DNA of 64,000 nucleotides from Actinospineispora acaciae DSM 45401. GTDB taxonomy: Bacteria > Actinomycetota > Actinomycetes > Mycobacteriales > Pseudonocardiaceae. The position numbers and the translations under genes were made by a program. The stretch is from assembly GCF_000620785.1 (NCBI RefSeq), contig NZ_JIAI01000004.1, positions 62,001 to 126,000 of the forward strand, written 5' to 3'. This document shows, in pieces, positions 42,942 to 51,535 of this stretch. The number at the start of each line of letters is the position of its first letter. The first letter of the stretch is position 1. The notes under the pieces are model-generated. The model did not search any database and had not been told where the DNA came from. It was given only the letters and a program-made list of their open reading frames with translations.

Positions 42942-42951
42942 GGCTATAGCC
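42942..42951. promoter_or_regulatory. Palindrome GGCTATAGCC in the divergent LysR/ABC promoter
   Basis: A perfect 10-bp palindrome containing TATAGC, a good -10-like hexamer, 8 bp before the LysR start at 42959 and 86 bp from the opposite start. It is a plausible binding half of the LysR autoregulatory site, or simply the -10 box of a nearly leaderless LysR transcript. Confidence 0.35.
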
Positions 42952-42958
42952 TGCTGGC

Positions 42959-43855
42959 ATGGACGCCGACCTGCGTCACCTGCGCTACTTCGTCGCCGTC
43001 GCGCAACGGCTGAGCTTCAGCCGCGCCGCCGAGGAGCTGCACATCGCGCAACCGTCGCTGAGCAAGCAGATCCGCCAGCTCGAACGCAACCTGCGCATCC
43101 AGCTGTTCCGCCGCACCAGCCGCCGCGTCGAGCTGACCAACGCCGGCGCGCTGCTGCTGCGTGACGCGCAGACCCTCCTGGACGCCTGGGCGACGACCCT
43201 GACGTCGGTGCGCGAGGTCGCCGCCGTCGAGAGCCAGGTGCTGCGCGTCGGCTTCGTCGCCAGCGCCGCGAACGAGATGACGCCGACCATCCTGCGGATG
43301 TTCGCCGAGCGCCACCCCGGCTGGCGCGTCGAGATGAGCCAGACCGACTGGCAGGACCCGACCGCCGGCCTGGCCGGCGGCGCCGTCGACGTCGCCCTGC
43401 TCCGCCTGCCGGTCCCGCTGGACGACACGTTCACCAGCCACGTCCTGCTGGAGGAGCCGCGCTGCGTCGCGCTCGCCAGCTCACACCCACTCGCGACCAG
43501 CGACCTGATCCGCCTCGACCAGCTCCTCGACGAACCGTTCGTGGCACCACCCGAGGAGTCCGGCGCCTGGCGGGACTACTGCCTCGCCGCCGACCAGCGC
43601 GGCGGCCACCCGATCCGCATCGGCGCCGTCGCCAAACGCCCCGACGAGTGGCTGATCGCGATCGCCAACGGCCTCGGGATCGCCTTCACCCCGCTCGCCA
43701 CCGCCCGCTACTACCAACGCCCCGACATCGCCTACCGTCCCGTCGACGGCGTCAGCGGCAGCAAGGTAGCCGTCGTCTGGCCGAAGGACACGACATCGGC
43801 GACCGCCCTCGGGTTCGTGCGCGCCTGCGCCGAGGCGGCGGACCGACCCACGTAA
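42959..43855 (+). CDS. LysR-family regulator
   Basis: 298 residues. The N-terminal winged helix (RHLRYFVAVAQRLSFSRAAEEL, AQPSLSKQIRQLE, LFRRTSRRVELTNAG) is followed by a two-lobe effector domain (VLRVGFVASAANE, CVALASSHPL, GLGIAFTPLA). It is transcribed away from the nine-gene catabolic operon, and is its likely activator. The effector lobe sequence resembles the CatR/BenM/CbnR-like group that binds small acids, so an operon intermediate could be the inducer. Only the DNA-binding part is conserved strongly enough for certainty. Confidence 0.9.
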   Translation: MDADLRHLRYFVAVAQRLSFSRAAEELHIAQPSLSKQIRQLERNLRIQLFRRTSRRVELTNAGALLLRDAQTLLDAWATTLTSVREVAAVESQVLRVGFVASAANEMTPTILRMFAERHPGWRVEMSQTDWQDPTAGLAGGAVDVALLRLPVPLDDTFTSHVLLEEPRCVALASSHPLATSDLIRLDQLLDEPFVAPPEESGAWRDYCLAADQRGGHPIRIGAVAKRPDEWLIAIANGLGIAFTPLATARYYQRPDIAYRPVDGVSGSKVAVVWPKDTTSATALGFVRACAEAADRPT

Positions 43856-43875
43856 CCGTCCCCACCCCGAGCGCT

Positions 43876-44427
43876 TCAGGCTCGTGTGACGGGGTTGTCG
43901 TAGACCCGGCGCACGCTGCTGCCCAGTGCGGCGATGTCCGCTCCGTAGATGTGCAGCGAGATGGTGAGTGCGTCCGAGGAGTTGGCGACGCGGTGGATGT
44001 CGCCGGGGGGTGCCAGCGCGGACACGTCGCCGGGGTGGTTGGTGACCTCGGCGGTGGGGACGAGGTGCGGGGTGGCCAAGGGGTCGGTGCGCAGTTCGTA
44101 GCGCTGCTCGTGTTCCTGGCCCTCGGCCACGCCCGCGACGCACCACGCGCGGTGGTCGTGGATGGGGGTGCACTGTCCGGGCAGCCACACCAGGGCCACG
44201 ACGGAGAAGCTGCCGTCGTCCTCGACGTGGATGAGGTGCTGGACGTAGTGGTCCGGGCTCGCCCGCCGGTACCGCTCGGGCAGCGGACGGCCCTCGGTGA
44301 GGTAGCCGGACAGCCGCGCGGCGACGACGTCGGCGGTGTCGGCCGGGGACAGCCCGCGCCGGACGGCGGCGCGGACGGGGGCGATCAGCGGTGTCAGCTC
44401 GGTGACCTCGAAGGTGTGCGTCGACAT
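43876..44427 (-). CDS. Cysteine-dioxygenase-type cupin
   Basis: 183 residues. ATG 44427 is preferred: upstream residues are not cupin-like. The iron-binding motif is visible as H90 and H92 in TPIHDHRAWCV, with a third His in PPGDIHRVANSS. Members of this group are thiol dioxygenases (cysteine, 3-mercaptopropionate) or related oxygenases. The CDO Tyr/Cys pair cannot be verified here. The gene follows LysR 44560 on the same strand, 132 bp downstream, so co-regulation by that LysR is possible. Confidence 0.85.
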   Translation of the reverse strand: MSTHTFEVTELTPLIAPVRAAVRRGLSPADTADVVAARLSGYLTEGRPLPERYRRASPDHYVQHLIHVEDDGSFSVVALVWLPGQCTPIHDHRAWCVAGVAEGQEHEQRYELRTDPLATPHLVPTAEVTNHPGDVSALAPPGDIHRVANSSDALTISLHIYGADIAALGSSVRRVYDNPVTRA

Positions 44428-44540
44428 GGGTCTGGTCCTTGTCCGAAAGGGCTGGCAAGGGCCGCGGCGGATGCCAGGGTGTCGACCGCGACCCTCCGCC
44501 GAGTGTGTGCCGCCCCATGCATCGGCACCAGACCGCGGAA

Positions 44541-44558
44541 CCTTGGACACATCCAAGG
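44541..44558 (-). terminator. Short hairpin after the LysR gene
   Basis: CCTTGGA-CACA-TCCAAGG forms a 7-bp perfect stem with a 4-nt loop directly after the LysR stop codon at 44560. There is no T-run, so it is at best a U-less terminator; it may alternatively be an operator of the downstream cupin gene. Confidence 0.35.
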
Positions 44559-44559
44559 G

Positions 44560-45498
44560 CTAGTTATAGGTCGGGGTCCCGTGGACGCCCGGGCGACCGG
44601 GTCGGAGCTGGGTCGAGGTGTGACGCAGCGCCGCGAGCATGGTCGCGGTGGCGGGGACGTGCAGGTACTCGGGCAGGGTGTAGGCGGCCACGGCACGGTG
44701 GACCGCCGGGCGCAGCGGGCGCGCGACCAGCCGGGGGTGCCGCAGGAAGGACAGGACCAGGCTCGGCATCACCGCGATGCCCGAACCCGCGACCACCAGG
44801 CTCTGCATCGCCAGGTTGTCGTCGGTGGTGAACGCGATGTCCGGGGTGAAGCCGGCGCCCGCGCACGCCTCGACGAACGTGGCGCGGCACCGGGGGCAGC
44901 CGGCGATCCAGGTCTCGTCGGCCAGTTCGCCCACTTCCAGTGCCCGCCGGCGGGTCAGCGGGTGGCTGGCCGGCAGCACCACCACCATCTCGTCGTCCAG
45001 CAGCGGCGTGACCGCGAGATCCTCGCGTTCGGTCGGCGCGGACAGGTCGTAGCTGAAGGCGAGCGCGATCTCGCAGTCGCCGGCCGGCACCATCGCCAGC
45101 GAGTCCGGGGGCTCGGCCTCCAGCAGCTGAACCCGGATGCCCGGGTTGGTGGCCCGCAGGTGGGTGACGGCCGAGGCGACGATGGTGGCGCAGGCGCTCG
45201 GGAAGGTGCACAACCGCACCCGGCCCGCGGCCAGGCGCCTGATCGCGGCCACCTGCTGGGCCGCGGACCGCAGGTCGCCCAGGATGACCTCGGCGTGGCG
45301 GGAGAGCAGCTCGCCGGCCTCGGTCAGCCGCAGGGTGCGCCCGGACCGGGTGAACAGCGGCGTGCCCACGGCGCGTTCGAGGGACCGCATCTGCTGGCTG
45401 ACGGCCGGTTGGGTGCAGCCAAGCGACCGGGCCGCCGCCGAGTACGAGCCCGAGCGCACGACCTCGTGGAACGTCTGGATGTGCCGCGAGTCCAACAT
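44560..45498 (-). CDS. LysR-family regulator
   Basis: 312 residues: winged helix IQTFHEVVRSGSYSAAARSL with TQPAVSQQMRSLE, then effector domain with RVRLCTFPSACATIVASAV, CEIALAFSY and GSGIAVMPSLVL. A CPRCR motif in the effector region (WIAGCPRCRATFVEACAGAGF) adds three closely spaced cysteines, hinting at redox or metal sensing; this fits the thiol-dioxygenase-like neighbour, though that is inference. It is divergent from the MFS transporter gene, with a LysR-like inverted repeat (45504-45517) between them. Confidence 0.9.
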   Translation of the reverse strand: MLDSRHIQTFHEVVRSGSYSAAARSLGCTQPAVSQQMRSLERAVGTPLFTRSGRTLRLTEAGELLSRHAEVILGDLRSAAQQVAAIRRLAAGRVRLCTFPSACATIVASAVTHLRATNPGIRVQLLEAEPPDSLAMVPAGDCEIALAFSYDLSAPTEREDLAVTPLLDDEMVVVLPASHPLTRRRALEVGELADETWIAGCPRCRATFVEACAGAGFTPDIAFTTDDNLAMQSLVVAGSGIAVMPSLVLSFLRHPRLVARPLRPAVHRAVAAYTLPEYLHVPATATMLAALRHTSTQLRPGRPGVHGTPTYN

Positions 45499-45503
45499 CG
45501 GCC

Positions 45504-45517
45504 AACTATAAGAAGTT
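45504..45517. promoter_or_regulatory. LysR-like site AACT-N6-AGTT
   Basis: AACTATAAGAAGTT is an inverted repeat just upstream of the LysR start, in the position of autoregulatory LysR sites. It lies about 50 bp upstream of the candidate MFS promoter. Confidence 0.4.
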
Positions 45518-45568
45518 CAATGGGTTTCTCCCAGGGTTCACCGCCAGGCTTGGAGGCTGATTAGACTA

Positions 45569-45597
45569 TTGACCTACTCAGGGTTCCTTCCTAGGGT
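45569..45597 (+). promoter_or_regulatory. Candidate promoter of the MFS gene
   Basis: TTGACC (45569-45574), 17 nt, TAGGGT (45592-45597). The -35 is strong and the -10 weak (three of six), a pattern expected for an activator-dependent promoter such as one driven by the divergent LysR. Confidence 0.4.
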
Positions 45598-45653
45598 CGC
45601 TGCATCCGGTCGGGTGCGCCATTGACCCCGGTGCCGGCGTCGAAGGAGTCCGC

Positions 45654-46979
45654 ATGGCGCAGTCCGTGGAACCACCCCGGCCAGCGGGTCGGCTGCTGCT
45701 CGCCACGACGGTCGGCAACCTCGTCGAGTGGTTCGACTACCTGGCCTACGCGTACGTCGCCTCGGTGCTGGCGACGCTGTTCTTCCCCTCGGCGGACCCG
45801 AACGCGGCGCTGCTCGCGACCTTCGCGGTGTACGGCGTGAGCTATGTGGTCCGGCCGCTGGCCAGTCCGTTCTGGGGGACGCTCGGCGATCGGCTGGGCC
45901 GGCGCAACGTGCTCACCATCGTCATCGTCCTCATGGGAGCGGCGACGTTCGCCGTCGGCCTGCTGCCGACCTACAGCCAGGTCGGCCTGCTCGCGCCTGC
46001 CCTGCTCATCGTGTGCCGCGTCCTGCAGGGGTTCGCCGCGACCGGCGAGTGGGTCGGGTCGCTGTCGTTCCTCCTGGAGTCCACCTCGGGGCGCCGGCGC
46101 GGGCTGCTCTGCGGCGTCAACACGGCCGCGACGGTGCTTCCCGGCGCGGTGGTGGCGCTGTTCCTGCTCGCCCTGCGCCTGACGCTGTCCCCGGAGGCCT
46201 ACCTCGCGTGGGGCTGGCGGACCCCGTTCCTGATCGGCGGCGTGCTCGCCCTGGTGGGTTTCTACATCCGCAACCGGTTCGACGAGAGCCCGGCGTTCCG
46301 CGAGATCGCGCGGGCCAACGCCGTCGAGAAGGCCCCGGTGCGCCGCGCCCTGAGGGAGTTTCCACGGCAGATCATCTCGGTTTTCGCCGTCGGCGCACTG
46401 ATGTCGCTGTCGACGTACACGATCCTCACCTATATCCCGACGTTCCTTTCCGAGACCGTCGGGTTCAGCCCGAACAGCGCGCTGCTGTCCAGCAGCGTCG
46501 CCACGATCGTGCTCTCGGTGCTCATCCCGCTGTTCGGCAGGGTGTCGGACCGATGGGGCCGCCGGCCCGTCCTCATGATCGGCGCGGCGGCGCTGGCGGT
46601 GCTCAGCGTGCCGGCGTTCCTGCTGCTCTCCAGCGGCTCCATGCTCGGCGCCGGCGCCGGTCTCGGGCTGCTGCTGCTCGGGACGGCGATCACGCTCGGC
46701 GGTGGCGGGGCGGTCATGGTGGAGGCCTTCCCGACCAGGGTCCGCTACACCGGCAGCGCGCTGAGCCAGACGGCGTCCTACACCCTCTTCGGCGGCACCG
46801 CGGCGTTCGTCAGCCAGGCCCTCGCCTCCGGCACCGGGCACCCGGTGGCGCCCGCCGTCTACATCACGGTGGTCGCGGTGGCGGTGCTGCTGACCGTCGC
46901 CTTCGTCGTCCCGGAGACGTCCCGGCTGCCGCTGCACGGCGCGGAGGCGGACGTTCGGTCGCCGGCCGGTGTGGACTGA
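45654..46979 (+). CDS. MHS-type MFS transporter
   Basis: 441 residues and about twelve membrane spans. The metabolite:H+ symporter signature is clear: GNLVEWFDYLAYAYVAS, the loop GDRLGRRNVLT and its counterpart GRVSDRWGRRPVL, plus RVLQGFAATGEWVGS (G-E-W motif). Substrates in this family are organic acids, betaines or shikimate-like acids carried into the cell with protons. Start ATG 45654 after GAAGGAG. It is divergent from LysR 44560-45498, and lies head-to-tail against the GntR gene. Confidence 0.92.
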   Translation: MAQSVEPPRPAGRLLLATTVGNLVEWFDYLAYAYVASVLATLFFPSADPNAALLATFAVYGVSYVVRPLASPFWGTLGDRLGRRNVLTIVIVLMGAATFAVGLLPTYSQVGLLAPALLIVCRVLQGFAATGEWVGSLSFLLESTSGRRRGLLCGVNTAATVLPGAVVALFLLALRLTLSPEAYLAWGWRTPFLIGGVLALVGFYIRNRFDESPAFREIARANAVEKAPVRRALREFPRQIISVFAVGALMSLSTYTILTYIPTFLSETVGFSPNSALLSSSVATIVLSVLIPLFGRVSDRWGRRPVLMIGAAALAVLSVPAFLLLSSGSMLGAGAGLGLLLLGTAITLGGGGAVMVEAFPTRVRYTGSALSQTASYTLFGGTAAFVSQALASGTGHPVAPAVYITVVAVAVLLTVAFVVPETSRLPLHGAEADVRSPAGVD

Positions 46980-46990
46980 CTACCCGCGAT

Positions 46991-47731
46991 CTACCCGCGA
47001 TACGGCGCCATTCCGCCGTCGGTCACGGCGTAGTCGCGCATCAGGGTGTACGCCCGGGTGAGCTGGTCGCGCATGAGCTCCCGCGCCGCGGCGGGGTCAC
47101 CGGCGGTGACGGCGCGGGCGATGGCCACGTGGTCGTCGGTCATCTCGCCGAGCGTGGACAGGTCGTAGGTGACGAGGGTGAGCACCCGCTGCAGCTCGTC
47201 GTGCACCGAGTCGATCGCGGCGGCGAGGCGGCCGTTGCCGGACAGCGCGGCGATCTCATGGTGAAAGTCGTGGTTGAGGTCCGCGTGCCGCTGTCCCCGG
47301 TCCGGGGACGGGTCGGTCGCGAACGGCAGCGTCGAGCCGGCGAGCTCGAGCAGGCGCGCGGGGTCGGCGAGCCCCCGGGCGATCCTGTCGGTGGCGAGCT
47401 CGGCGGCGAGGGGTTCGAGCGCGATCCTGATCTGGAAGACCTCGTCGTAGTCGCGCAGCCCCACCCCGGCCACGATGTAGCCGACCCTCGGCACGCTGCG
47501 GACCAGGCCGGTGCGGCGCAACCGCTGCAGCGCCTCGCGGGCCGGCCCCCGGCTCACCCCGAAACGCTCCGCGAGCGCGCCCTCGACCAGGATCTCCTCG
47601 GCGGCGACGCGACCGCTCAGCACGTCGGCCTTGATCGACTCGAAGACCCAGTCGGCGATGCCCTGACCGGGCGCGCGCTCGGGGCGGGTGAGTCCCTGTC
47701 CGGCAGGCCGGGACGGCGCCGCCTTGCTCAT
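46991..47731 (-). CDS. GntR-family (FadR-subfamily) regulator
   Basis: 246 residues from ATG 47731, chosen for GGGAGGC just upstream; the longer frame to 47818 lacks a ribosome site. The winged helix contains ILVEGALAERFGVSRGPAREALQRLRRTGL, and the FCD domain has DLNHDFHHEIAALSGN with metal/ligand His and Asp, and a final H in DDHVAIARAV. It is divergent from the acyl-CoA ligase operon and probably its repressor; its inducer may be the acid activated there. Confidence 0.9.
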   Translation of the reverse strand: MSKAAPSRPAGQGLTRPERAPGQGIADWVFESIKADVLSGRVAAEEILVEGALAERFGVSRGPAREALQRLRRTGLVRSVPRVGYIVAGVGLRDYDEVFQIRIALEPLAAELATDRIARGLADPARLLELAGSTLPFATDPSPDRGQRHADLNHDFHHEIAALSGNGRLAAAIDSVHDELQRVLTLVTYDLSTLGEMTDDHVAIARAVTAGDPAAARELMRDQLTRAYTLMRDYAVTDGGMAPYRG

Positions 47732-47876
47732 GATGCCTCCCTCGAGTCGGTCGGCGGCCATTCTCCCAGCAGTTCGGTGCACTCGGACGCCGTGCTTGAC
47801 CGGTCTCTGACTATACAAGTAACTTATTCAGTATTCCCGTGTGATCGGTCCCGCCGTTGAACGCGAAAGGTGGCCT

Positions 47877-49391
47877 GTGCGCGACGCCCAGAACCTCGGC
47901 GATGTCGTTGCCGCTCACGACGAGGATTCGTCCACGGTCGCCGTCGTCGACCTGCGCAACCCCGAGGAGCCCGTCCAGGTCACCCACCGCGACCTGGCCA
48001 GGATGGCCGGGGGTGTGGCCGCGCACCTGGCCGGCCGTGGCCTACGCCCCGGCGAGCGGGTGGGCATCCTCGCGCTCAACCGCGTCGAGTACCTCGCGGC
48101 CTACTTCGGCGCCATGCTGGCCGGCGGGGTCGCCGTACCGCTGAGCATCAAGCTGCCGGCCGAGTCGCTCGCCTACATCATCGACGACGCCGGGCTCCGC
48201 CTGGCCTTCGTCGACGCCGGCCGCCGCCACCTCGTGCCACCGGGCCTGGACGTGGTGGACTTCGACGACCCCGGTCCCGACGGGTTCGCGGCCTCGGTCG
48301 TGGCCCAGGAGTTCGCGGCCGTCGAACCGCCGGACGGCGCCGAGGCCGAGCTGCTCTACACCTCCGGGTCCAGCGGCCGGCCCAAGGGCGTGTCGCTGAC
48401 CCACGCCGGGCAGCTCTGGGCACTGCGCACGATGGCGGCGACCCGCCCGGCGCAGCGCCACACCCAGATCCTCGCGCAGCCGCTGTTCCACATGAACGGG
48501 CTGGTCACGGTCGCGCTCGCGCTGCTGTCCGCCGACACGGTCATCCTCCAGCCCGCCTTCGCGGCCGGCCCCTACGCGGCCGCCATCGAGCACTACGCCG
48601 TCGACACGGTGGCCGCCGTACCCACGATGTGGGTGCGGACGCTGCGGGAGGCCGAGGCCGGCCGCGCCGACCTGTCCTCCGTGCGCACCCTCACCCTGGG
48701 TTCGGCCCCGACCAGCGACGAGCTGATCGCGCGGACCCGGGCGCTGCTGCCGGAATGCCGGGTCTCCCTCTCCTACGGGACGACCGAGGCGGGCCCGGCC
48801 GTATTCGGACCGCACCCGGACGGCCTGCCCACCCCGCCGCGCGCCCTGGGCTACCCGCTGCCCGGCAGCGATCTGCGGCTGGTCGACGGGCCCTCGCCCG
48901 ACGAGGGCGTCCTGCTCATGCGCAACCCGGCGGTCATGCGCGGCTACCACAACCTGCCCGAGCGCACCTCGGCCGTCGTCCGCGACGACTGGTACACCAG
49001 CGGCGACGTCATGCGGCGCGACGAGGACGGCTTCTACACCTTCGTCGGGCGGGCCGACGACATGTTCGTCTGCGCCGGCGAGAACATCTACCCCGGCGAG
49101 GTCGAGCGGCTGCTCGAGCGCAACCCCGCCGTTCACCAGGCCGCCGTGGTGTCGCTGCCCGACCCCGAGCGGGGCCGGATCCCGGTGGCGTTCGTGGTCC
49201 CGGTCGACGACCGCCCGCTCGACGCCGCCTCGGTCAAGGAGCACGCGCTGCGCCACGGCGCGCCGCACCTGCATCCGCGCCGGGTCAGCTTCCGGCCCGA
49301 CCTGCCCCTCGCCGGCACGAACAAGACCGACCGAAACGCCCTGGCGCAACTGGCGATCGAGCTGGAACGAACCCACGGGTGGTCACCGTGA
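47877..49391 (+). CDS. AMP-forming acyl-CoA ligase
   Basis: 504 residues. It shows the P-loop YTSGSSGRPKGVSLTH, the SYGTTEAGPA aromatic/acid region, YTSGDVMRRDEDGFYTFVGRADDM and a C-terminal NKTDRNAL with the catalytic Lys. It activates a carboxylic acid with ATP and CoA. GTG at 47877 is selected over the GTG at 47841 since AAAGGTGG precedes it. It heads an operon with a thioesterase (49418), quinone reductase (49850) and VOC gene (50864). Pocket residues do not allow an aliphatic/aromatic decision. Together with the MHS importer nearby, uptake and CoA activation of an organic acid is a reasonable inference. Confidence 0.9.
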   Translation: MRDAQNLGDVVAAHDEDSSTVAVVDLRNPEEPVQVTHRDLARMAGGVAAHLAGRGLRPGERVGILALNRVEYLAAYFGAMLAGGVAVPLSIKLPAESLAYIIDDAGLRLAFVDAGRRHLVPPGLDVVDFDDPGPDGFAASVVAQEFAAVEPPDGAEAELLYTSGSSGRPKGVSLTHAGQLWALRTMAATRPAQRHTQILAQPLFHMNGLVTVALALLSADTVILQPAFAAGPYAAAIEHYAVDTVAAVPTMWVRTLREAEAGRADLSSVRTLTLGSAPTSDELIARTRALLPECRVSLSYGTTEAGPAVFGPHPDGLPTPPRALGYPLPGSDLRLVDGPSPDEGVLLMRNPAVMRGYHNLPERTSAVVRDDWYTSGDVMRRDEDGFYTFVGRADDMFVCAGENIYPGEVERLLERNPAVHQAAVVSLPDPERGRIPVAFVVPVDDRPLDAASVKEHALRHGAPHLHPRRVSFRPDLPLAGTNKTDRNALAQLAIELERTHGWSP

Positions 49392-49417
49392 CCAGACGAC
49401 CTACGGAGGATGCCGCC

Positions 49418-49840
49418 GTGAACCCGCCCGAGCTGACCACGACGACATTGCAGGGCTGGCTGGATGGCTCGCCGTTCATCGCCTTCCTCGGCATCACCTG
49501 CGAGAAGCTCGACCGCGACCGGCAGCGGGTGACGCTGCGCATGCCGATGCGGCCACAGCTTCGCCGCGACGAGGGCTCGGGCTGGTTCCACGGCGGGCCG
49601 ATCGCCTCGCTCATCGACATCGCCGGCGACTTCGCGGTCGCCCTCGCGACCGGGGGCGGGGTGCCGACCGTCAACTTCCGGGTCGACTACCTGCGGCCCA
49701 GTACCGGGGACGCGCTGGTGGCCACCGCGACGGTCCGCCGCGCCGGGCGCACCGTCGCCGTCGCGGATGTCGACGTGCACGACGAACAGGGCCGGCTCAC
49801 GGCCGTGGGGCGCGGCACCTACTCGACGACACCCGGTTAG
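49418..49840 (+). CDS. PaaI-type hotdog thioesterase
   Basis: 140 residues from a GTG with GGAGGA 7 nt upstream. The hotdog helix GSGWFHGGPIASLIDIAGDFA and following VNFRVDYLRPSTGD strand match PaaI/hotdog-fold CoA thioesterases. It could free CoA from dead-end acyl-CoA esters made by the ligase encoded 26 bp upstream. The GTG start codon, coupling distance and strand agree with one transcript. Confidence 0.85.
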   Translation: MNPPELTTTTLQGWLDGSPFIAFLGITCEKLDRDRQRVTLRMPMRPQLRRDEGSGWFHGGPIASLIDIAGDFAVALATGGGVPTVNFRVDYLRPSTGDALVATATVRRAGRTVAVADVDVHDEQGRLTAVGRGTYSTTPG

Positions 49841-49849
49841 GAGCAGACC

Positions 49850-50860
49850 ATGAAGGCCCACGTCCTGCACTCCCACGGGACCGTCCGTGACCTGCGCTTC
49901 GAGCGGTCGTGGCCGGACCCCACGCCGCACGAGGGCAGCGTGGTCATCGCCGTGAAGGCATGCTCGCTCAACTACCACGACATCTTCACCATGCGCGGCA
50001 TGCCGGGCATCAAGGTCCCGATGCCGATCATCATGGGCATCGACATGGCCGGTGACGTCGTCGCCGTCGGCCCGGGTGTCACCGACTTCAAGCCGGGCGA
50101 CCGGGTGCTCGTCGACCCGCTGGACCGCCGGCGGAACAAGCTGATCGGCGAGATGATGGACGGCGGTCTCGCGGAGTACTGCGAGGTCGGCGCGCACACC
50201 CTCATCCCGCTGCCCGACCAGGTCTCCTATGCCGACGCCGCCGCCCTTCCGGTCGCCTACGGCACCGCGTACCGCATGATGGTGACCCGGGGCCGGGTGG
50301 CGCGGGACGAGAAGGTGCTGATCCTCGGCGCCTCGGGCGGGGTCGGCACCTGCTGCGTCCAACTGGCCCGGCTCGCGGGCGCCCACGTCGCCGTCGCGGC
50401 CTCCACCGACGAGAAGCTGGCCCGGCTCAAGGAGATGGGCGCCGACGAAGGCATCAACTACACGACCGAGAAGCTCACGCACGCCGTCCACGAGCGGTAT
50501 GGCAAGCCCAGGGTCTGGGGCGACGGCGGCGTCGACGTCGTCGTCAACTTCACCGGTGGCGACACCTGGGTGCCGACGCTGCGGTGCCTGCACAACAACG
50601 GCCGGGTCCTCACCTGCGGAGCGACCGCGGGCTACGACCCCAAGACCGACCTGCGGTTCATCTGGACGTTCGAGCTCAACGTCATCGGCTCGAACGGATG
50701 GAACCGCGAGGACCTGCACGCGCTGCTCGACCTGATCGGCGACGGGCGGCTGACCCCCACCATCGACTCGACGTTCCCGCTGCACCGGGCCGACGAGGCG
50801 CTCACCCTGCTCGAACAGCGCGGCGTGGTCGGCAAGATCATCGTCGCGCCGGGAACCTGA
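49850..50860 (+). CDS. Quinone oxidoreductase-like MDR enzyme
   Basis: 336 residues. GroES-like N-domain (SLNYHDIFTMRGMPGIKVPMP, GIDMAGDVVAVGPGV) and Rossmann domain (GASGGVGTCCVQLARLAGA). The catalytic-zinc Cys is replaced by Tyr-His-Asp, so it is expected to be a zinc-free NADPH reductase acting on an enone, quinone or enoyl-CoA. It has AGGAG before ATG 49850 and is followed 3 bp later by the VOC gene. In the context of an acyl-CoA ligase and thioesterase an enoyl-CoA or alpha,beta-unsaturated substrate is likely. Confidence 0.9.
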   Translation: MKAHVLHSHGTVRDLRFERSWPDPTPHEGSVVIAVKACSLNYHDIFTMRGMPGIKVPMPIIMGIDMAGDVVAVGPGVTDFKPGDRVLVDPLDRRRNKLIGEMMDGGLAEYCEVGAHTLIPLPDQVSYADAAALPVAYGTAYRMMVTRGRVARDEKVLILGASGGVGTCCVQLARLAGAHVAVAASTDEKLARLKEMGADEGINYTTEKLTHAVHERYGKPRVWGDGGVDVVVNFTGGDTWVPTLRCLHNNGRVLTCGATAGYDPKTDLRFIWTFELNVIGSNGWNREDLHALLDLIGDGRLTPTIDSTFPLHRADEALTLLEQRGVVGKIIVAPGT

Positions 50861-50863
50861 GCC

Positions 50864-51535
50864 ATGACCCGCGTGGACCATCTGCTCGTCGCCGTCACCG
50901 ACGTGCCCGCCGCGGCCGCGCGGTGGACGCGGGCCGGGCTGCGCGCCGAGCTGGGTGGACACCATCCCGCCGGGACCAGCAACGCGCTCGTCCGAGGACC
51001 CGAGCCGGCCTACATCGAGCTGATCGGCGCGGATCCGGCCGCCACCAGCCCGAACGCCCGGCGGGTGCGGGCCAGCCCCGGCCCGCTGTCATGGGCGATC
51101 GCCGTCGACGACATCGATGCGACGCGGGCCGAGGTCATCGCCGCCGGCCACACCCCGGGCGATGTCCAGGAAGGGGCTCGCACCACACCCGACGGCGAGC
51201 ACCTGTCCTGGCGGACCTGCGAGCTCGGACCGGGCGCCCTGCATCCCTACCTGCCGTTCCTCATCGACTGGCGCACGCCGCTGCCGGCCGGACCGCCCGA
51301 CGGACCCCGCCTTCGCGCGGTCGTCCTCGCGGTCCCCGAGCCCGAACCGCTCGCCGAGCTGCTCAGCGGATGCGGCCTGCGTCGCCGCCGCGCCCCAGGT
51401 GTTCACCTCGGCGACGGCCGGGTGGACGTCGAACTGCGGGAGGGCCCCGGCCGGCTGGTCCGCGCCGAGGTCGAGCTTCCCGCGACGCACGCCGGCCCGA
51501 CGGTCCTCGACGGCCTCGACGTCACGGTCCGGTAA
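50864..51535 (+). CDS. VOC/glyoxalase-like protein
   Basis: 223 residues. It begins TRVDHLLVAVTDVPAAAARW with the Glyoxalase_3-like fold and HHPAGTSNALV, YIELIGADP, then a second module (GPLSWAIAVDDIDATRAEV) and a C-terminal segment (LRAVVLAVPEPEPLAELL). The long single-chain two-module type occurs in actinobacterial catabolic operons with unknown reactions. It ends the operon and overlaps the convergent oxidoreductase by 14 bp. Confidence 0.85.
   Translation: MTRVDHLLVAVTDVPAAAARWTRAGLRAELGGHHPAGTSNALVRGPEPAYIELIGADPAATSPNARRVRASPGPLSWAIAVDDIDATRAEVIAAGHTPGDVQEGARTTPDGEHLSWRTCELGPGALHPYLPFLIDWRTPLPAGPPDGPRLRAVVLAVPEPEPLAELLSGCGLRRRRAPGVHLGDGRVDVELREGPGRLVRAEVELPATHAGPTVLDGLDVTVR

Noticed and set aside
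46979..47003. Direct repeat CTACCCGCGAT twice between the MFS and GntR gene ends
   Set aside because: An 11-bp duplication spanning the GntR stop region; no regulatory logic and likely neutral.
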